A stretch of DNA of 64,000 bases from Leptidea sinapis (Eukaryota; Arthropoda; Insecta; Lepidoptera; Pieridae). How positions within the stretch are numbered: position 1 is the stretch's first letter; each line of letters begins with the position of its first letter. This document shows positions 14,391 through 26,414 of the stretch, piece by piece. The stretch lies in the NCBI RefSeq assembly GCF_905404315.1, contig NC_066286.1, positions 12,469,501-12,533,500 of the forward strand, given 5' to 3'. Made by a program: the position numbers and the translations under genes. The notes under the pieces are model-generated. The model saw only the letters and a program-made list of their open reading frames with translations, was not told where the DNA came from and did not search any database.

Positions 14391-14510
14391 GGACGGAACC
14401 CGAGAGATCGCGGGTTCGAGTCCCGCTCATTCATAAATTTCGGTTGTAAATTTAAATAATTAATTTGTATAATTAATTCCAGAAGTGAGGGGTATCACTT
14501 AAAAAAATAA
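14391..14510 (+). repeat. tRNA 3'-half-like piece plus LINE tail
   Basis: GATCGCGGGTTCGAGTCCCG is a tRNA B-box/T-arm without its 5' half. It is followed by AATTAATTCCAGAAGTGAGG, which matches the tail of the LINE fragment at 38830-38860. Confidence 0.5.
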
Positions 14511-14564
14511 CAAATTATTTAGATTTGAAAGAGCAACATCTCAAGTCAATTTCCTAATATGCTA

Positions 14565-14720
14565 TAACTTATTGGGGTTGAGCAGGTTATCAACTGTAAA
14601 GTTGATCCTGTAGATGAAACATCAACCTGAGAGTTGAAATAGACATGTCAAGATTTACGATCCGTGCGTCACTCAAACGGTTGCTCAGTTGGTAAGAGCG
14701 CTAGCGAAGTTACAAATTTA
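14565..14720 (+). repeat. SINE-like repeat with tRNA 5'-half (A-box)
   Basis: TTGCTCAGTTGGTAAGAGCG near the end is a tRNA 5' half. The preceding TTGGGGTTGAGCAGGTTATC matches, in reverse, 40340-40375, so this is a dispersed family. Confidence 0.5.
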
Positions 14721-15240
14721 ATTTGTATAATTAAAGTAAAACAATATTATATTTACCTAGTACCTGAATGGTTACCAGAATTTTGAGTAAATAAAAATAA
14801 GTACCGTAAATAGGCACCGTGTTACAGCCGCACGGATATCGTGCTGTACGTTAGCGCTTGTGTTCATAATACTCACACCTTGTTTAAAATTGAAGATTTT
14901 AATTACGACTTAATAGTAAGTAAGACGTTGCTGTTGTTTGGTCTTGACCAAAAAAGACATCTTCGTTGGCAACGCTTTGCTAAACTATGATCGTTATATG
15001 AATATTGAACTCGTCATTATTGGTGTAAGCACGCAGTTCAGTTGCGGCGTCATATACAACAAGTCGTACGTGCACTTCTATTTAATAAAGATGGTTCATT
15101 ACACTGTCAGTATTTATTAATAAAACATTTAACTTGAAAAAATATTATCCCGAGATAATGGCTCAATGAATTATCGTTTACAAATGAGTAAACTACAAAA
15201 AAAAATCAACATATGAAAGTTATCAGGATCACCCGATCAG

Positions 15241-15800
15241 TATAGAGTTTATTAAGTTGGGCGTCCAGCTTCTTCACTGGGCGCAGCATACAGGTCGTAG
15301 TCGACGGTTTTTGCACGAACCCGAAGCCCGTGAATGCTGGAGTGCCCCAAGGCTGTATGCTATGTTCTAGACTGTTTCTTCTGCATATTAATGATATTAT
15401 GTTGGAGTCTTCCAGCTTGCATTACTATGCGGGTCACAGTACTTACTGGACATACACGGGCCATGCAGGGAATCGTCGGCCAGCGCCGTAACAAAATTTG
15501 TGTCTTCTATGTAGTCCTCGCTTGTGAAGTTCACGGAATGGGGTAAAATGAACCTTGTTCAATTTAACCTCCACAGTGTGCTCCTGAAGGACGTGTGACA
15601 TTCCTCTACAATGTGCTTTACAAGGATTCTTCCAGGTACAACCAAGCTGTGGAATGATATGTTTCCAGGACGATACGACATGAGTACCTTAAAAAAAAGG
15701 GTGTACACCTTCCTTAACAGCCGTCAACGCTCCTGTTGGTTCAATTCAGTGACTGGTGTGCTCGTAAAAAAAAGTCAGCCTTTTTGCGTGATTCATCAAT
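15241..15800 (+). pseudogene. CR1-like LINE remnant (reverse transcriptase and C-terminus)
   Basis: Scattered frames match the RT region of the LINE at 32-34 kb: VNAGVPQGCML, LLHINDI, LHYYAGHSTYW, NLVQFN, then TTKLWNDMFPGRYDMSTLKK and LNSRQRSC. The catalytic YADD has decayed to YAGH, and there are several frameshifts. Confidence 0.7.
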
Positions 15801-15862
15801 GACAAGATGCCAGCCTGTATGGAACACTTTTTGAAGGTTATAAAATAGAGATAGGCACCTGC

Positions 15863-15881
15863 TATATATATATATATATAT
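15863..15881. repeat. (TA)n microsatellite
   Basis: Uninterrupted dinucleotide run. Confidence 0.9.
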
Positions 15882-16412
15882 GGGTATTTGCCGTAGGTAA
15901 TGACCTAAAAGATTCTTATTCACATTATAAGATGCAATGAGAGCAGTTGATAAGTTACCAAGGCTGCACTCATCCATAACATGAATTACTCATGGAAGGA
16001 AGCCTTGAATTCCACTCATTAATTGTATGAAGCGTTTAGTTAGACCATTTATTTTAACAAACATATTGGTATGATTGATAATGTATTATATAATAATAAG
16101 TTATTTATAAATAAAGAAATACACACAATGTCAAAATTTAAGGTCTTAACTATTACATCTTATGGGACTCAGTACTATATTGCAATCTACAGTTTGCCAA
16201 TTATTTAATCTATATTTTAAACTGTTGTACAATAGGTACTCTATAAATTTCAGAAGCAGTCTTAAACTATTTCTGTAATTTTGGCCAGAACTTAGCATAA
16301 CATGCACTACATTAGAATTGCTAACTACTATTTACCAGTGGGAGGCTTCTTTGCAAACATCACATGACATTACACATAATATCCTTGAAATAAAATCTAA
16401 AATAATTCAATT

Positions 16413-16528
16413 TCACAGATTACTAATTGGAACTAACTGGAAAGTCAAAGGGCTTCTTGAATTGCTAACACATTGCTGAAATGTGCCATTTGCCTCTAAT
16501 AATAATAAAAAACTACTTCGTAGTTTAC
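16413..16528 (-). CDS. Candidate terminal exon of the small minus-strand gene
   Basis: The acceptor TTATTTCTTTTGTCAG has a strong pyrimidine tract. In phase 1 it encodes KLRSSFLLLLEANGTFQQCV, then SNSRSPLTFQLVPISNL and TGA. An alternative acceptor further upstream (CACACACTGCAG, about 16645) is also phase-compatible and would add about 39 residues. No family is recognised. Confidence 0.27.
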
Positions 16529-17059
16529 CTGACAAAAGAAATAAGTAAATAGAAACTATTTTTGAGAATATGATATATTTTATTGTGTAATTTTTAGAGA
16601 TATTAGACTTTTGCAAAGTCACTATGGCTGCAGTGTGTGGACTGTTTTTAACAATATTATTTTAGTGAAGTATGTATCTGATAAAGAATATATCTGAATA
16701 TATATCTGGATCAGATAAAAAACACTACTGTCTATACAACAAAATAATTGGCAGATAGGTACTATTGTTCTCTTTATAATATACTTAAATTAATTCAAAT
16801 TGGGCATTGTAAAAATAATAAGAATGAAATAATCATATTTTAATTTGTACCTACCTACTTATCATAAAACTAGCTGATATCTGTATATACACATGACTTA
16901 GCACATAGTGCTTTATAAAATCGTAGTTTCTTAAAAATTTAATAAGTTAATATTACTTAAATGAAGATATCACAATATTTTTTTTTTTCAATAAGGTCCT
17001 AGTGTCTAAGGAAAAAAACTTAATTGTATCCACCAGGATTTCTATGATGATAATTTTTG

Positions 17060-17160
17060 TATAGAAGAGGAGAAAAAAAGGTAATTGGAGGAATAGTAAG
17101 TGATAATACTCTCTTCACATCAGAGGAATCACAGGAGTATTGCAGGACTTTTAAATGGTT
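17060..17160 (-). mobile_element. CR1-like LINE 3' end remnant
   Basis: In reverse orientation it resembles the shared LINE tail: AGTGATAATACTCTC and CAGAGGAATCACAGGAGTAT align with the 3' end at 32040-32140. Confidence 0.45.
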
Positions 17161-17240
17161 ATACAAACTAATAAACAAGGAAGTTGAATTATTTTACCAT
17201 AAAATACATGTTGTTACGTAATCACACTATTTGTGCTTAC

Positions 17241-17364
17241 CTTGTTTATGCTTATTAAAAATAATTTTATACTTTTTTGTTTGGTTTAAGAATGTCATAG
17301 TAACGAATTTGCACGCGCCATAGTATACATCACTGGTAATCCCACGTAAAAACAATAGCTTATC
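17241..17364 (-). CDS. Candidate second exon of the small minus-strand gene
   Basis: The acceptor follows a CTAAT branch-like site and GGGTTTTCAG; the donor AACAAG|GTAAGCAC is strong. Phase 0 in, phase 1 out. It encodes DKLLFLRGITSDVYYGACKF, then VTMTFLNQTKKYKIIFNKHK. It joins the exon at 22884-22952 and the one at 16413-16528 without a frameshift, giving 102 residues in all. The link rests only on splice signals and phase. An upstream AG nine bases earlier would add GFQ. Confidence 0.33.
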
Positions 17365-19725
17365 CTGAAAACCCTGATTAGAAAAATGTGACCAATCTTT
17401 GACCAGTCTACAAAGTTTCAAATTAGAGCATTTAAAGGGCTCGAAATTAAGTTTAAAGAATATATTACATACTAACAGACAAACATTTTAATTCAATCCT
17501 TTTAATTACAATTTTAATGTGGGTTCAAAATCATGATCAAAGTTTCCAATACATTGTAGTAACATACATACTTAATATGAAGATAACAAAAGTATATTAA
17601 CATCTAGGAGATTTGGGAACAGAAATATTTTTAGTTATTTTCTTAAACGAAACATTATACAAAATATTATTTAAAAAGTTTAATGTACAACCATTTTTTT
17701 GTTATGAATAAAGCAATAGAAATAAATTAATCGGCTATATATTTTGTACAATACTTATCAGAATAAATTAAAGTAACAGTATGTTTGACCCTGCACTCTT
17801 ATCAACAAGTAAAGTGGGTTAGCAAGCAAGCACTTACTATTGTGTGCATATTGTTATAACATTGCATGATTCAGGTGTTAGTTACTATTAAACATTTAAT
17901 GACAATTAACTTTATATATCTATATGATTAACAAAATTCATTATGAAACACCAATTCCTTAGGACAAGGGTGTAGCGAGGTACTTGCAGAGTGGTCTGCA
18001 GATGCACCCCCTTAACAAAAACCTAGCTATGCCGTTGTCTTTGGACCAAAGATATAAGAGAGTTATTTTCTGATTGTGAGAAATAAAAAGGTCTACATAT
18101 GGATTAAATAAATAGCTAATTTAATAATAATAATAACATCTATGTCTTAACATAAGTATTATGAAAATAAACATGAATTAAGCTGAAATTATAGTTTAAT
18201 AAATTATGATACAAATTTAATTGTAATTCAAGTACCCACTTAGTAATAATTTGTAAGAAGTTAGTAAGCTACAAAATACTTAAAATCTAATAAAAAAATA
18301 TTTTTTGTCATATTGAGTTGTAAAAACTTTTTCCACAGATTGGTTTTTATTGATTAAATACACTGTTGTCCATACTCTCTTGTAATAAGTGAGGAATCAA
18401 GAGTATTGTAGTAGGAAAACTTTGATGTAGTAACTGTAGTTGAATTTCTTTATGAAAACAAGAGTCTAGTTTGATCCTTTTAATTTTTTAATTAAAATTT
18501 GGAACTTGTTAATTACCTATCCCTAAAAATAAAACTGGTGACCTCTCCAGTCTCAAAAACTATAGGCATATTTCGATAGGATTATTATAGGACAATTATA
18601 GGAAAAAAAACTGGAGGGATTTATTTACCCAGATATAAACTGTAATTTAAAGATTGATGATGCATAGTTTGGTTTTCGTCCCAGTCTTTCAACAGATTCT
18701 TCTATATTTGCTCTCAACTCAACAATTAGCTACTACACACACATAGAGACACTGTATATGCATGCTGTTTGGCCCTAGTCAGAGCTTTTGACTGGTAAAC
18801 TATCAACTACAATGGCAAAAATTCACCTTGTCGAATGTGCCGCAAACTGTAGATCTCTTGAGCTACTGGTACGAAAACCAAAAAAAAATATGTAAAATGG
18901 GGCAACGAAAACTCTAATGACTTTAGATTAGAGTGTGGCGTGCGTCAAGGAGAGCTAACCTCTCCGGACCTCTTTAGCATTACTGTCACTGATCTGATTG
19001 TGGAACTTACAAATGCCGGAGTTAGCTGTCACATAGGAAAAACATGCGTGAATAACTTCAGCTACGCTGACTACATGGTGCTTCTAAGTCCCTTAATCAG
19101 AGGCCTCAGGAATCTTCTGGCTATCTAGGAAAACTATGCAGGGCAGCATGGCCATATAATGTCAAAAAAAACATATGATGGTGTTTCCGACTAAGAAAGG
19201 TCCGAAGAGAATTCCGATGGTATTTTCAGATGGTGTATCCATAGAGAGAGTGGACGGATTCAGGTACTTGAGGCATATTCTTATTCTAACTGAGAATTTT
19301 AGAGGTAACGAAGATATATAACGCGATTTTCGTTGCAGCATGCTCTCCCGCCACGCCGGTTTGAACGGTGCAGTCCTGAGACAACGTTGACACTGTTTAG
19401 AGCATATTATCAATGCTTCTACACGTATCAGCGTTGGGTCAACTGCACTCATATCTGCAATCCATACCGAACTCTGATGAGGCTGGCCTAATGATTATTT
19501 CGCAGTGATAAGATCACGAGTTGCGACTTTTTGGTCTCACATTCGCGAATTCGAAAACGAAATTCTCAGTGTATGCTCTGAGCACCTATACACAGGGGCG
19601 GATCTATCAGGGCCCCCAACTAAACTGAAAACAATATACGATATTGTCAATAATAAAAATTATGTAGAATTAAAAAAATTCCGATCATGAGGTTGGCAAC
19701 ACTGCGATCTATCAATCCGTGTGCG

Positions 19726-19761
19726 CATCTATCAAACGGTACCCGTTCCGTTTGATAGATG
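19726..19761. repeat. Perfect hairpin within the hAT element
   Basis: Arms CATCTATCAAACGG and CCGTTTGATAGATG (14 bp) with an 8-base loop, near the 5' side of the hAT, at or near its deletion junction. Confidence 0.85.
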
Positions 19762-19908
19762 TGAATTTGATATGAATTTGAATTCCCCATAGCTTGTTTT
19801 CGGTCGGTGTATTCCGTGTATTGTCAAACGATAAAAATGAATAATTTATGAAAAGAAACTTGTTGATGTATCCCAAACTGCCATACCATCTTAAAGATTT
19901 TTTGAACG

Positions 19909-20100
19909 ATGCCGATCACTAGCTGTGAAGCGGAGCGCTCTTTCTTCAGGATGTTGTATATAGAAAACAAATACAGGTCAACAATGTCGAACTATCGACT
20001 ATCAGCTCTCTCCATAAATTGCGATTTAACAAGGGACTTACAGTGTGATGGCCAAATAAAAGAATTTGCAACACAAAAATGCAGAAAGGTTGCTTTATAA
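19909..20100 (+). pseudogene. hAT transposase C-terminal dimerisation remnant
   Basis: SCEAERSF, then KYRSTMSNYRLSALS, correspond to the conserved hATC block (S-x-x-x-E-R-x-F ... R-x-x-M-x-x-x-R-L-x-x-L). The tail LTRDLQ...FATQKCRKVAL continues to a stop. About 60 residues remain of a usual 550-700. Confidence 0.75.
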
Positions 20101-20500
20101 TTTATATAACATTCATAAATTGTCAATTTATTTTGCTATAAATAATGTTTTAATAAATAAATAAAATATTTTGTTTTCCTATTTTCTTCCTGTACATAAC
20201 ATATTATATAATATATACCTACATCAATACAGAAAACAGTTTTTTGACAAAACGGCAATTGGCTGAGTATTGAGGTAGGGCCCCTAAGCAGTATTAGCCC
20301 AGGGTCTCACTAATTCAAGATCCGCCCCTGCCTATACAGGAAATAGTTTTATCAGAAATTACTCTTTGTATGAACCCCCCATTGGGACAATTTTAGTTAT
20401 TTTTATTATGTTATTATATTAAGTACTGTCACGTATAATAATTTTATTGTTATATCTTATTCTTTATTATTTAATTTATTGTAATGGGTTTTAAATGCCT

Positions 20501-22883
20501 GAAAATAAATGACATATTATTATACCTATTATATCATTATTATTAAAGTCAAGTAATATGGACATTGTCTAGTTAGGATGTTGTAATTTGTGCCAATAAA
20601 AAACAACTTTCATGTCAATTGTATGTATGTAGCAAACAATAGCAAGTAACAATTGCAGTATAAATATTATAGGTAATTAGTTTAAGGATAATTCTATTAA
20701 TTGGACATCAGACTTTAAATTTTGATACCTTTTAAAATATTTAGGAAAAAATAATGATTTATGGAGAACACTTGAATTCCTTGCTTGTGAGAGAGACAAG
20801 GCCAGCCAGTCACCTTGCAGTCAAAATAAACAAGTTTTGTCCATTCAGTGCATTATGTAATACAAAATGCATACACAAATGTAACATCACCATTTGGTCT
20901 CAGGTTGATACAGTTGTCAGCATTTAGTACTTGAAGAACAATGACTGATTATATTAATGAATGATTTATGATTACCAATGGAATTTTAATCAGTTCAATA
21001 AGTAATGGTTGTATTGAATATTCTGTAATATTTGCAGTTTTAAAATTTTACTCAGATTGACACACCGATAGCAAGTGTGTATCAAAATATTTAATAATTT
21101 TGTGAGTGATGTTGTAAACTATAAAGGGTGCAAGTTACACATCCCAGTGTTAGTTAGTGAATCTCTTCTGTGAATTATTACTGACTTATTGGGCAGAGAT
21201 GATCATATATCATAATGACAAACATCCAAAACTATGTTTAGTGAAATACACTACTTTCATTTTTATGCTATATAATACAAAATTATCTATTTTGGGCAGT
21301 GATCATTAATCACCTATTAACACTGCTTTAGTAGGTTTATAATAATAGGTGATCTTAAAAGCCTACTGACATTGATGGTTGCTATGCAATGATGAATACA
21401 AAATTCTTCACCAGTCAACTTTTTAATTGTTAATGAATCTATTTATTTGTACTTAACTTCTTTAGATAGTTAACTAAAAAATAAGTAAGTGTATTTTTTG
21501 TTCCTGTTTTCATAATATTGAAAACATGCAAGTTATGCCTGCTTTTTAGCCTGATTTTTCTTTCAGTCATGATTTTAAATATTAAGTACCTATATAAACC
21601 TATGCTAACTCCAATATCAACTTTATGCAAACATGTTTAGCGAAGTTTATAAATGACATCAACACTTACACAACTGGTATTAAAAAGCCAAAATAATATT
21701 ATAATTTACAAAGTACTAATATATTTAAAGCATTAATTATATATATACCTTTTGGAAGTGGTGAAAAATGGTGAAAAGTGATTTCCTTGACTAAAATAAA
21801 TGAATGATTTTGATTTACTGTTGTTTTACTAAACCAGGAGTCTTATGGTAAGATTATATGAATTTGTATTTGTAGTTTTACTACCTACAATGTCTTCAGG
21901 TAGGCAACAAAGTGTTTTATCTACCTGGCTACTACCTACCTTCAATTGAGTGATGCTGATTAAAAAACAGTTGTAATACTGATCACACATGATACCTGCA
22001 GTTATAACAAAATAAAGAATCCCGCTACAGCATACATACATAGTAATTAATTACAGTAACAAATACAATGTGTAAATTGATAGATTAACCTTATTTAAAA
22101 AAAGAATCTCATAATGAATTAATCCATACATCTTTTAAACCTATTCAATATTGAACTAGAAGCCTTTACCAGCCAATTACCAAAGCAAGCAGCCTATAGG
22201 ATATTAATTACCAAGCAATTGCTTTTAAGTATGTGTGCAATGTTATGTGCTCTAAGAGTAGTTAATGAACTGGATGTGGCTACTGTATTGTTTGGTTGTA
22301 ATAGGCATGAACAAATACCTACATACAATATTTTGTTTAACATGATATTTTTAAATTTGTGTATATAATTATATAAAAATCAAGATTACTTTGTAGATTA
22401 TATAAGCATCTGTATACATGTTATTATTTAACCAATAATTGTTGAATAAAGCTTATTTTTTTTTTATATTATGTTACTAATGTTATTTGTGGCATCCAAA
22501 ACAGCAGTTATTAGTATCTCTGTCGCATTCGCTCGCATGCGTATTCCGTCTATCCACCTCTTTCCCTCCCTTCACTTAGAAGATTCAAGAGAAAGTAACA
22601 AAAGAGAAATAACACATCCCAGTTACAAAACATGACCTAATAGCATCCGGGTTGCAATAAATATTATAAAATTTCAATTATTTGCTTACTTTAATTCTTG
22701 ATTTCATTGATTTAAGTCATGATAAACAAGTTACGTCGAATCATAACCTATAATCGTAAAACAAAATAAACAATAGTGTCGTACTTTTATTTTGAAGCAA
22801 AATTGTTATTCCTATTGCTGTATTTTTTAATATTTGTGAAAAGTCCCAAAAACTGAAAATAAACAAATTGAAAACAAACTTAC
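20501..22883. other. AT-rich stretch, probably intron of the small gene
   Basis: No repeat boundaries or exons with adequate splice signals were found on either strand. Confidence 0.35.
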
Positions 22884-22952
22884 CCCTTCTTCATGAGCCA
22901 GCTCTGATGGCACCAGTCGTAATAAGAATGCTCCAGAGACGAAAACACTCAT
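22884..22952 (-). CDS. First coding exon of a minus-strand gene, signal-peptide-like start
   Basis: ATG opens 23 codons, MSVFVSGAFLLRLVPSELAH then EEG, ending at a good donor (GAAGGG|GTAAGTTTG). The hydrophobic core SVFVSGAFLLRLV resembles a secretory signal or an N-terminal membrane anchor. An overlapping ATG three bases short of a full codon shift upstream reaches a stop quickly, so this start is preferred. I do not recognise the protein family. The next exon may be 17241-17364, which fits in phase, or may lie outside the window. Confidence 0.5.
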
Positions 22953-23290
22953 CCATCTTATTAACACGCATCAATTATCACAAAATAATTTGACTTTGTT
23001 TTCACCACAACTTGTCACTAAAGAACTTTTAAATTCCACTTTTGTTGCGCTAAACGCAGACGTCATTGACAAACAAGCAAAGTGACGAGTTATTGCACGG
23101 AACCACATAGCAGTAAAAAACTCTGTATATTTTCATGACTCTTTCAATGATATATCACAATTCATATCACTATAAGTTATTACATTGCAAATCACATAAT
23201 TATAAACAGTTTATATAAAATAATAACGTAAAAAGCAAAAAATAATCAGCAGACAGCACTCGCGACGTCGCACACTGACGTAAACGTGCG
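22953..23290 (-). promoter_or_regulatory. Presumed 5' UTR and promoter of the 22.9-kb gene
   Basis: This is sequence directly upstream of the MSVF start codon. It ends in a CpG-rich patch (TCGCGACGTCGCAC, near 23260-23280) that stands out in AT-rich surroundings and could be a TSS region. No clear TATA box was found. Inferred from position only. Confidence 0.3.
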
Positions 23291-23639
23291 ATTTCATTTT
23301 GTATCTTGACACACGCACACAAACAGCGTTGGAATACAGATAACAAATAAGTAAATTGTCAATTACACTATACAGATGGCAACAAAATTGATAGGTGCTC
23401 TATAGAGATCTATTTATCAACAATTATTATTCAGCTTAATTTATAATATAGTATTATAAAATAAATGCATTACGGAGGGGATATTTAACTGTAGTCATTG
23501 TCATTTTACTATATTGTCCTAATTCATTGCCTTTCCTATAGGGGCGCTGAATTATGTTGTACAACTATAAGACTAAGGGGTATGCCCGATGCCGTAGGTA
23601 CTACTCGTACACACATCAAGAGTCTGAGTAACATGCATG

Positions 23640-24531
23640 ATATTACAAATTTACTATTTATATTAATTAATTTCTGAGTCTTTATTCACTCAAAGCTATG
23701 TAGACTTTTTTGTTATTGATGGCTCGTTGTAAAAAAAAATCGATTATGTTTTGTTTTATTCATAAAATTAAATGAAAGGGAATTTGTTTGAATTTAAGTG
23801 CGTTTTTATTGCTACGTTTATACGTTTGTTAGATATTCTTTACGACATGGAGCGACGTCATTTGACGGCAAATAAAATGCAAAGAGCTGTAGGTATGTTG
23901 CAAGCGGGAAGTAATCAATCTCAACCACTCGGCAAGACCGGTACATACAACTGACTGCAAGACGCCAGTCGATGTTAACCGCTCGAGAGATAAGTTTGAG
24001 GCTACAAAATTCAATGTAAGTCTCCAAACTGTGCGAAATCGATTGCATGTGTACGGCCTAAGAACCCGACACCCAATTAGGTGCCCACCGATACGTCACG
24101 GGAATCGCGCTCGTCGAAATGAATAGTGTAGAGAACCCAGAACATGGACCCAGGAACAATGGGATAAAATTATGTTTTCCGATGAGTTGCGATTCGGGTT
24201 CAGGCCTGCTACAAGAAGGGTGCGAGTGTACCGTCGGCCCGGAAATACTGAAAGGCTCAGGTGCATTGAGGAAGTTCGTCCATACAGCGGCTCAACAGTT
24301 ATGGTATGGGCGGATATTACGAAGAACAGGCGACCTGAGCTCGTTTTTTTAAATGAAAACATGAACGCTGAAAATTACGTTCAGGATATTCTCAGACCTT
24401 ATGTCCATCCATTTGCACAAACCTTTGGCTCCGATTTTACGTTAATGCATGACAATGCGCGTTCACATACAGCTCAGCGAACCAGTCAATACTTGGCAAC
24501 GGAGAACGTCCGGGTATAGCCCTGCGCGCAC
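23640..24531 (+). pseudogene. Tc1-like (DD34E) transposon, 3' truncated
   Basis: The left end (ATATTAATTAATTTCT... to AAACTTTTTTGT-like TIR) aligns with the copy at 36222-37524. The transposase starts MERRHLTANKMQRAVGMLQA and is frameshifted. FSDELRFGF and MHDNARSH retain two catalytic Asp. The frame ends at ENVRV and the homology stops, so the third residue (Glu) is lost. Confidence 0.82.
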
Positions 24532-24565
24532 TCTTTTTATGAAAAAATTCTTCACTGCCAATTGT

Positions 24566-24975
24566 TTTTTATTGTTTTAGGGACTCCAAATTATCATGTC
24601 GAGCAAGTACTCTCTGAAACCTCATGACCGTAATCATAATCCAGCAGATAAAGATCGGGACTAGATGACGGCCAGTCTTCAGCTCTGATGAAGTCCGAAA
24701 CGTTCGTTTCCAACCGAGACTGCGTAGACCGAGCTTTATGACCCGGCGCCGAGTCTTGCTGGAAAGACCATTCTTGGTTATTGAACATGGTGTTGTTAAG
24801 TCTACTTTCTCAAGAATGGTATCTTGATACACTTGTGCCGATGGTTTGATACCTATTTCACAAAAGTATGGCCAAGTCTCTCCTTCATAGCAACCCCACC
24901 AAACCATCACTGAAGTCAGTCTTTTGTTTGTTAAAATGTTGTTCAATTGTAAAAAAACATCCGTAAACAAAAAAT
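24566..24975 (-). pseudogene. maT-type mariner (DD37D) transposase fragment
   Basis: FTDVFLQ, SVMVWWGCYEG, FQQDSAPGHKARSTQS and PDLYLLDYD appear in order over two frames (one shift near 24790). There are exactly 37 residues between the second and third Asp, the maT/DD37D spacing. The N-terminal DNA-binding part is missing. It begins about 35 bp after the Tc1 remnant breaks off. Confidence 0.82.
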
Positions 24976-25636
24976 TTCAGTGACCTCCCTTTACGTACCT
25001 ACCGCTTCAGTAGTTGTTTCGATGTTACCACCCCATTCTATTTTAAGTTATCAGTTAAGAAATGACCAGTACGTCTCTTATAGGCTGCTAGTCCTAAATA
25101 TTAGAATAATAAATGCTCAGTTCGTGAGTAGGCCCAAGCGAAAACAAGCAGTTTCAATGTGGCCGTTTATGACCACATACATTTCCCGCCGCGTCAGTGT
25201 CATTCTGTCAAATTTCAGGACAATTAGTGCGCGAAATTTAATTGAAAAATTACTAAATGTGCAGTGAAAGGGTGTCACAAAGCGTCTCATAGTAATAATT
25301 TTGATAAGAAAATCACATTTCACCACCTAAATACTATTTCACAACTTTAATTTAAGCTAATACATTCGTCAAAACAGCAAAATATTTGGTAAACAAAACA
25401 GACGCCATTAAAAAATATGTTGCCAGCTATGAAAGTACTATATACCACGAGTTCCTCCGCTGGGATATTTTTGTGTTTATTGGTAGATATTGAAAGGAGG
25501 CTATAATATACGACGCCACATGATGTTACTTATAAGTATTCAAAGTCAAAGTGAAATAATCTTAATTCAATTAGGCTTAAACTAAGCGCTTTGAATAGTC
25601 ACTCTAAATATTTATTTTAAATTACTGAATTTACCG

Positions 25637-25893
25637 TATGTTTGGAAAAATTGAGCTCGTGAGAACATTAACCACCACTCTTTTTAACCGACTTAAAAAA
25701 AGGAGGAGGTTTTCAATACGTCAGTGTATTTTTGAAGTGAAAGTTCTTTATCGACGTATGATTGTTATGTTTGGAAAAATTGAGCTCGTGACAACATTAA
25801 CCGCCACTCTTTTTAACCGACTTAAAAAAGGAGAAGGTTTTCAATACGTCAGTGTATTTTTGAAGTGAAAGTTCTTTATCGACGTATGATTGT
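25637..25893. repeat. Two-copy tandem repeat, 129-bp unit
   Basis: Units at 25637-25765 and 25766-25893 are nearly identical; the second lacks one A. Each contains TTTTTAACCGACTTAAAAAA and GGAGGAGG or GGAGAAGG. Confidence 0.92.
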
Positions 25894-25942
25894 TGTTTGA
25901 AATTGTCACGATTTTCGGTTACGCACCATTTGGTTTTTTTTT

Positions 25943-26115
25943 TAATTCAAGATGGCCGCCGCGCAAAATTATGAATTCAACAATATGGATATCGTATCCG
26001 ATGTTCTTGAGGGTGCAGAGAACGAATTTGGGTTCATTTTTGAAATCCAAGATGGCCGCCGCGCAAATTTATGATTTCAACAATATTGATGTCGCATCCG
26101 CGGTTATCGAGGGTA
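25943..26115. repeat. Diverged tandem repeat, about 100-bp unit
   Basis: AAGATGGCCGCCGCGCAAA recurs exactly 100 bp apart, with related flanks (TCAACAATAT, GAGGGT). It abuts the 129-bp tandem repeat. Confidence 0.8.
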
Positions 26116-26414
26116 TATATATATTGTTGGGAAGTTGTAAGCTCATGTCAATTAAATACGTTTTGTTGTACGATTTCATTATTAGTTATTTGATATTTTA
26201 AAGATACCTATTTGAAGACTGGTTGTTGTAAATAGGTTTTGAGTTTTATTTCACGTAGGTAGAGAAATACTTTACATGATAAGATAATATAAAATTTTTG
26301 GTTCTGTCTTACTTTTAGGTTAAATAGCTTTTTAAAGTACACCTATCTATTTAATCATGTCTCTGAGAAGATAAAATATAGGATCCAGTACAACATCTGC
26401 AGGTAGGTAACGTA

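Larger units (their letters stand above)
19593..20330 (+). mobile_element. hAT transposon, internally deleted
   Basis: The TIR CAGGGGCGGATCT matches perfectly at both ends. An 8-bp target duplication, CCTATACA, flanks it (19585-19592 and 20331-20338); 8 bp is diagnostic of hAT. A C-terminal hAT dimerisation piece is coded at 19909-20100 (ITSCEAERSFFRML, RSTMSNYRLSALSI). The N-terminal and catalytic regions are gone, so the copy is non-autonomous. Confidence 0.92.
18540..20500 (+). pseudogene. Degenerate LINE (RT region), split by a hAT element
   Basis: Broken frames encode FGFRPSLSTDSS, ECGVRQGELTSPDLFSI, CVNNFSYADYMVLLS (YADD changed to YADY) and FRYL. The frame ends HLYTG at the hAT insertion and resumes NSFIRNYSLYEPPIG after 20338. 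Removing the hAT and one 8-bp duplication rejoins it. No functional RT remains. Confidence 0.72.

Noticed and set aside
25637..25893. CRISPR-like array
   Set aside because: Only two long direct copies without spacers; a simple tandem duplication.
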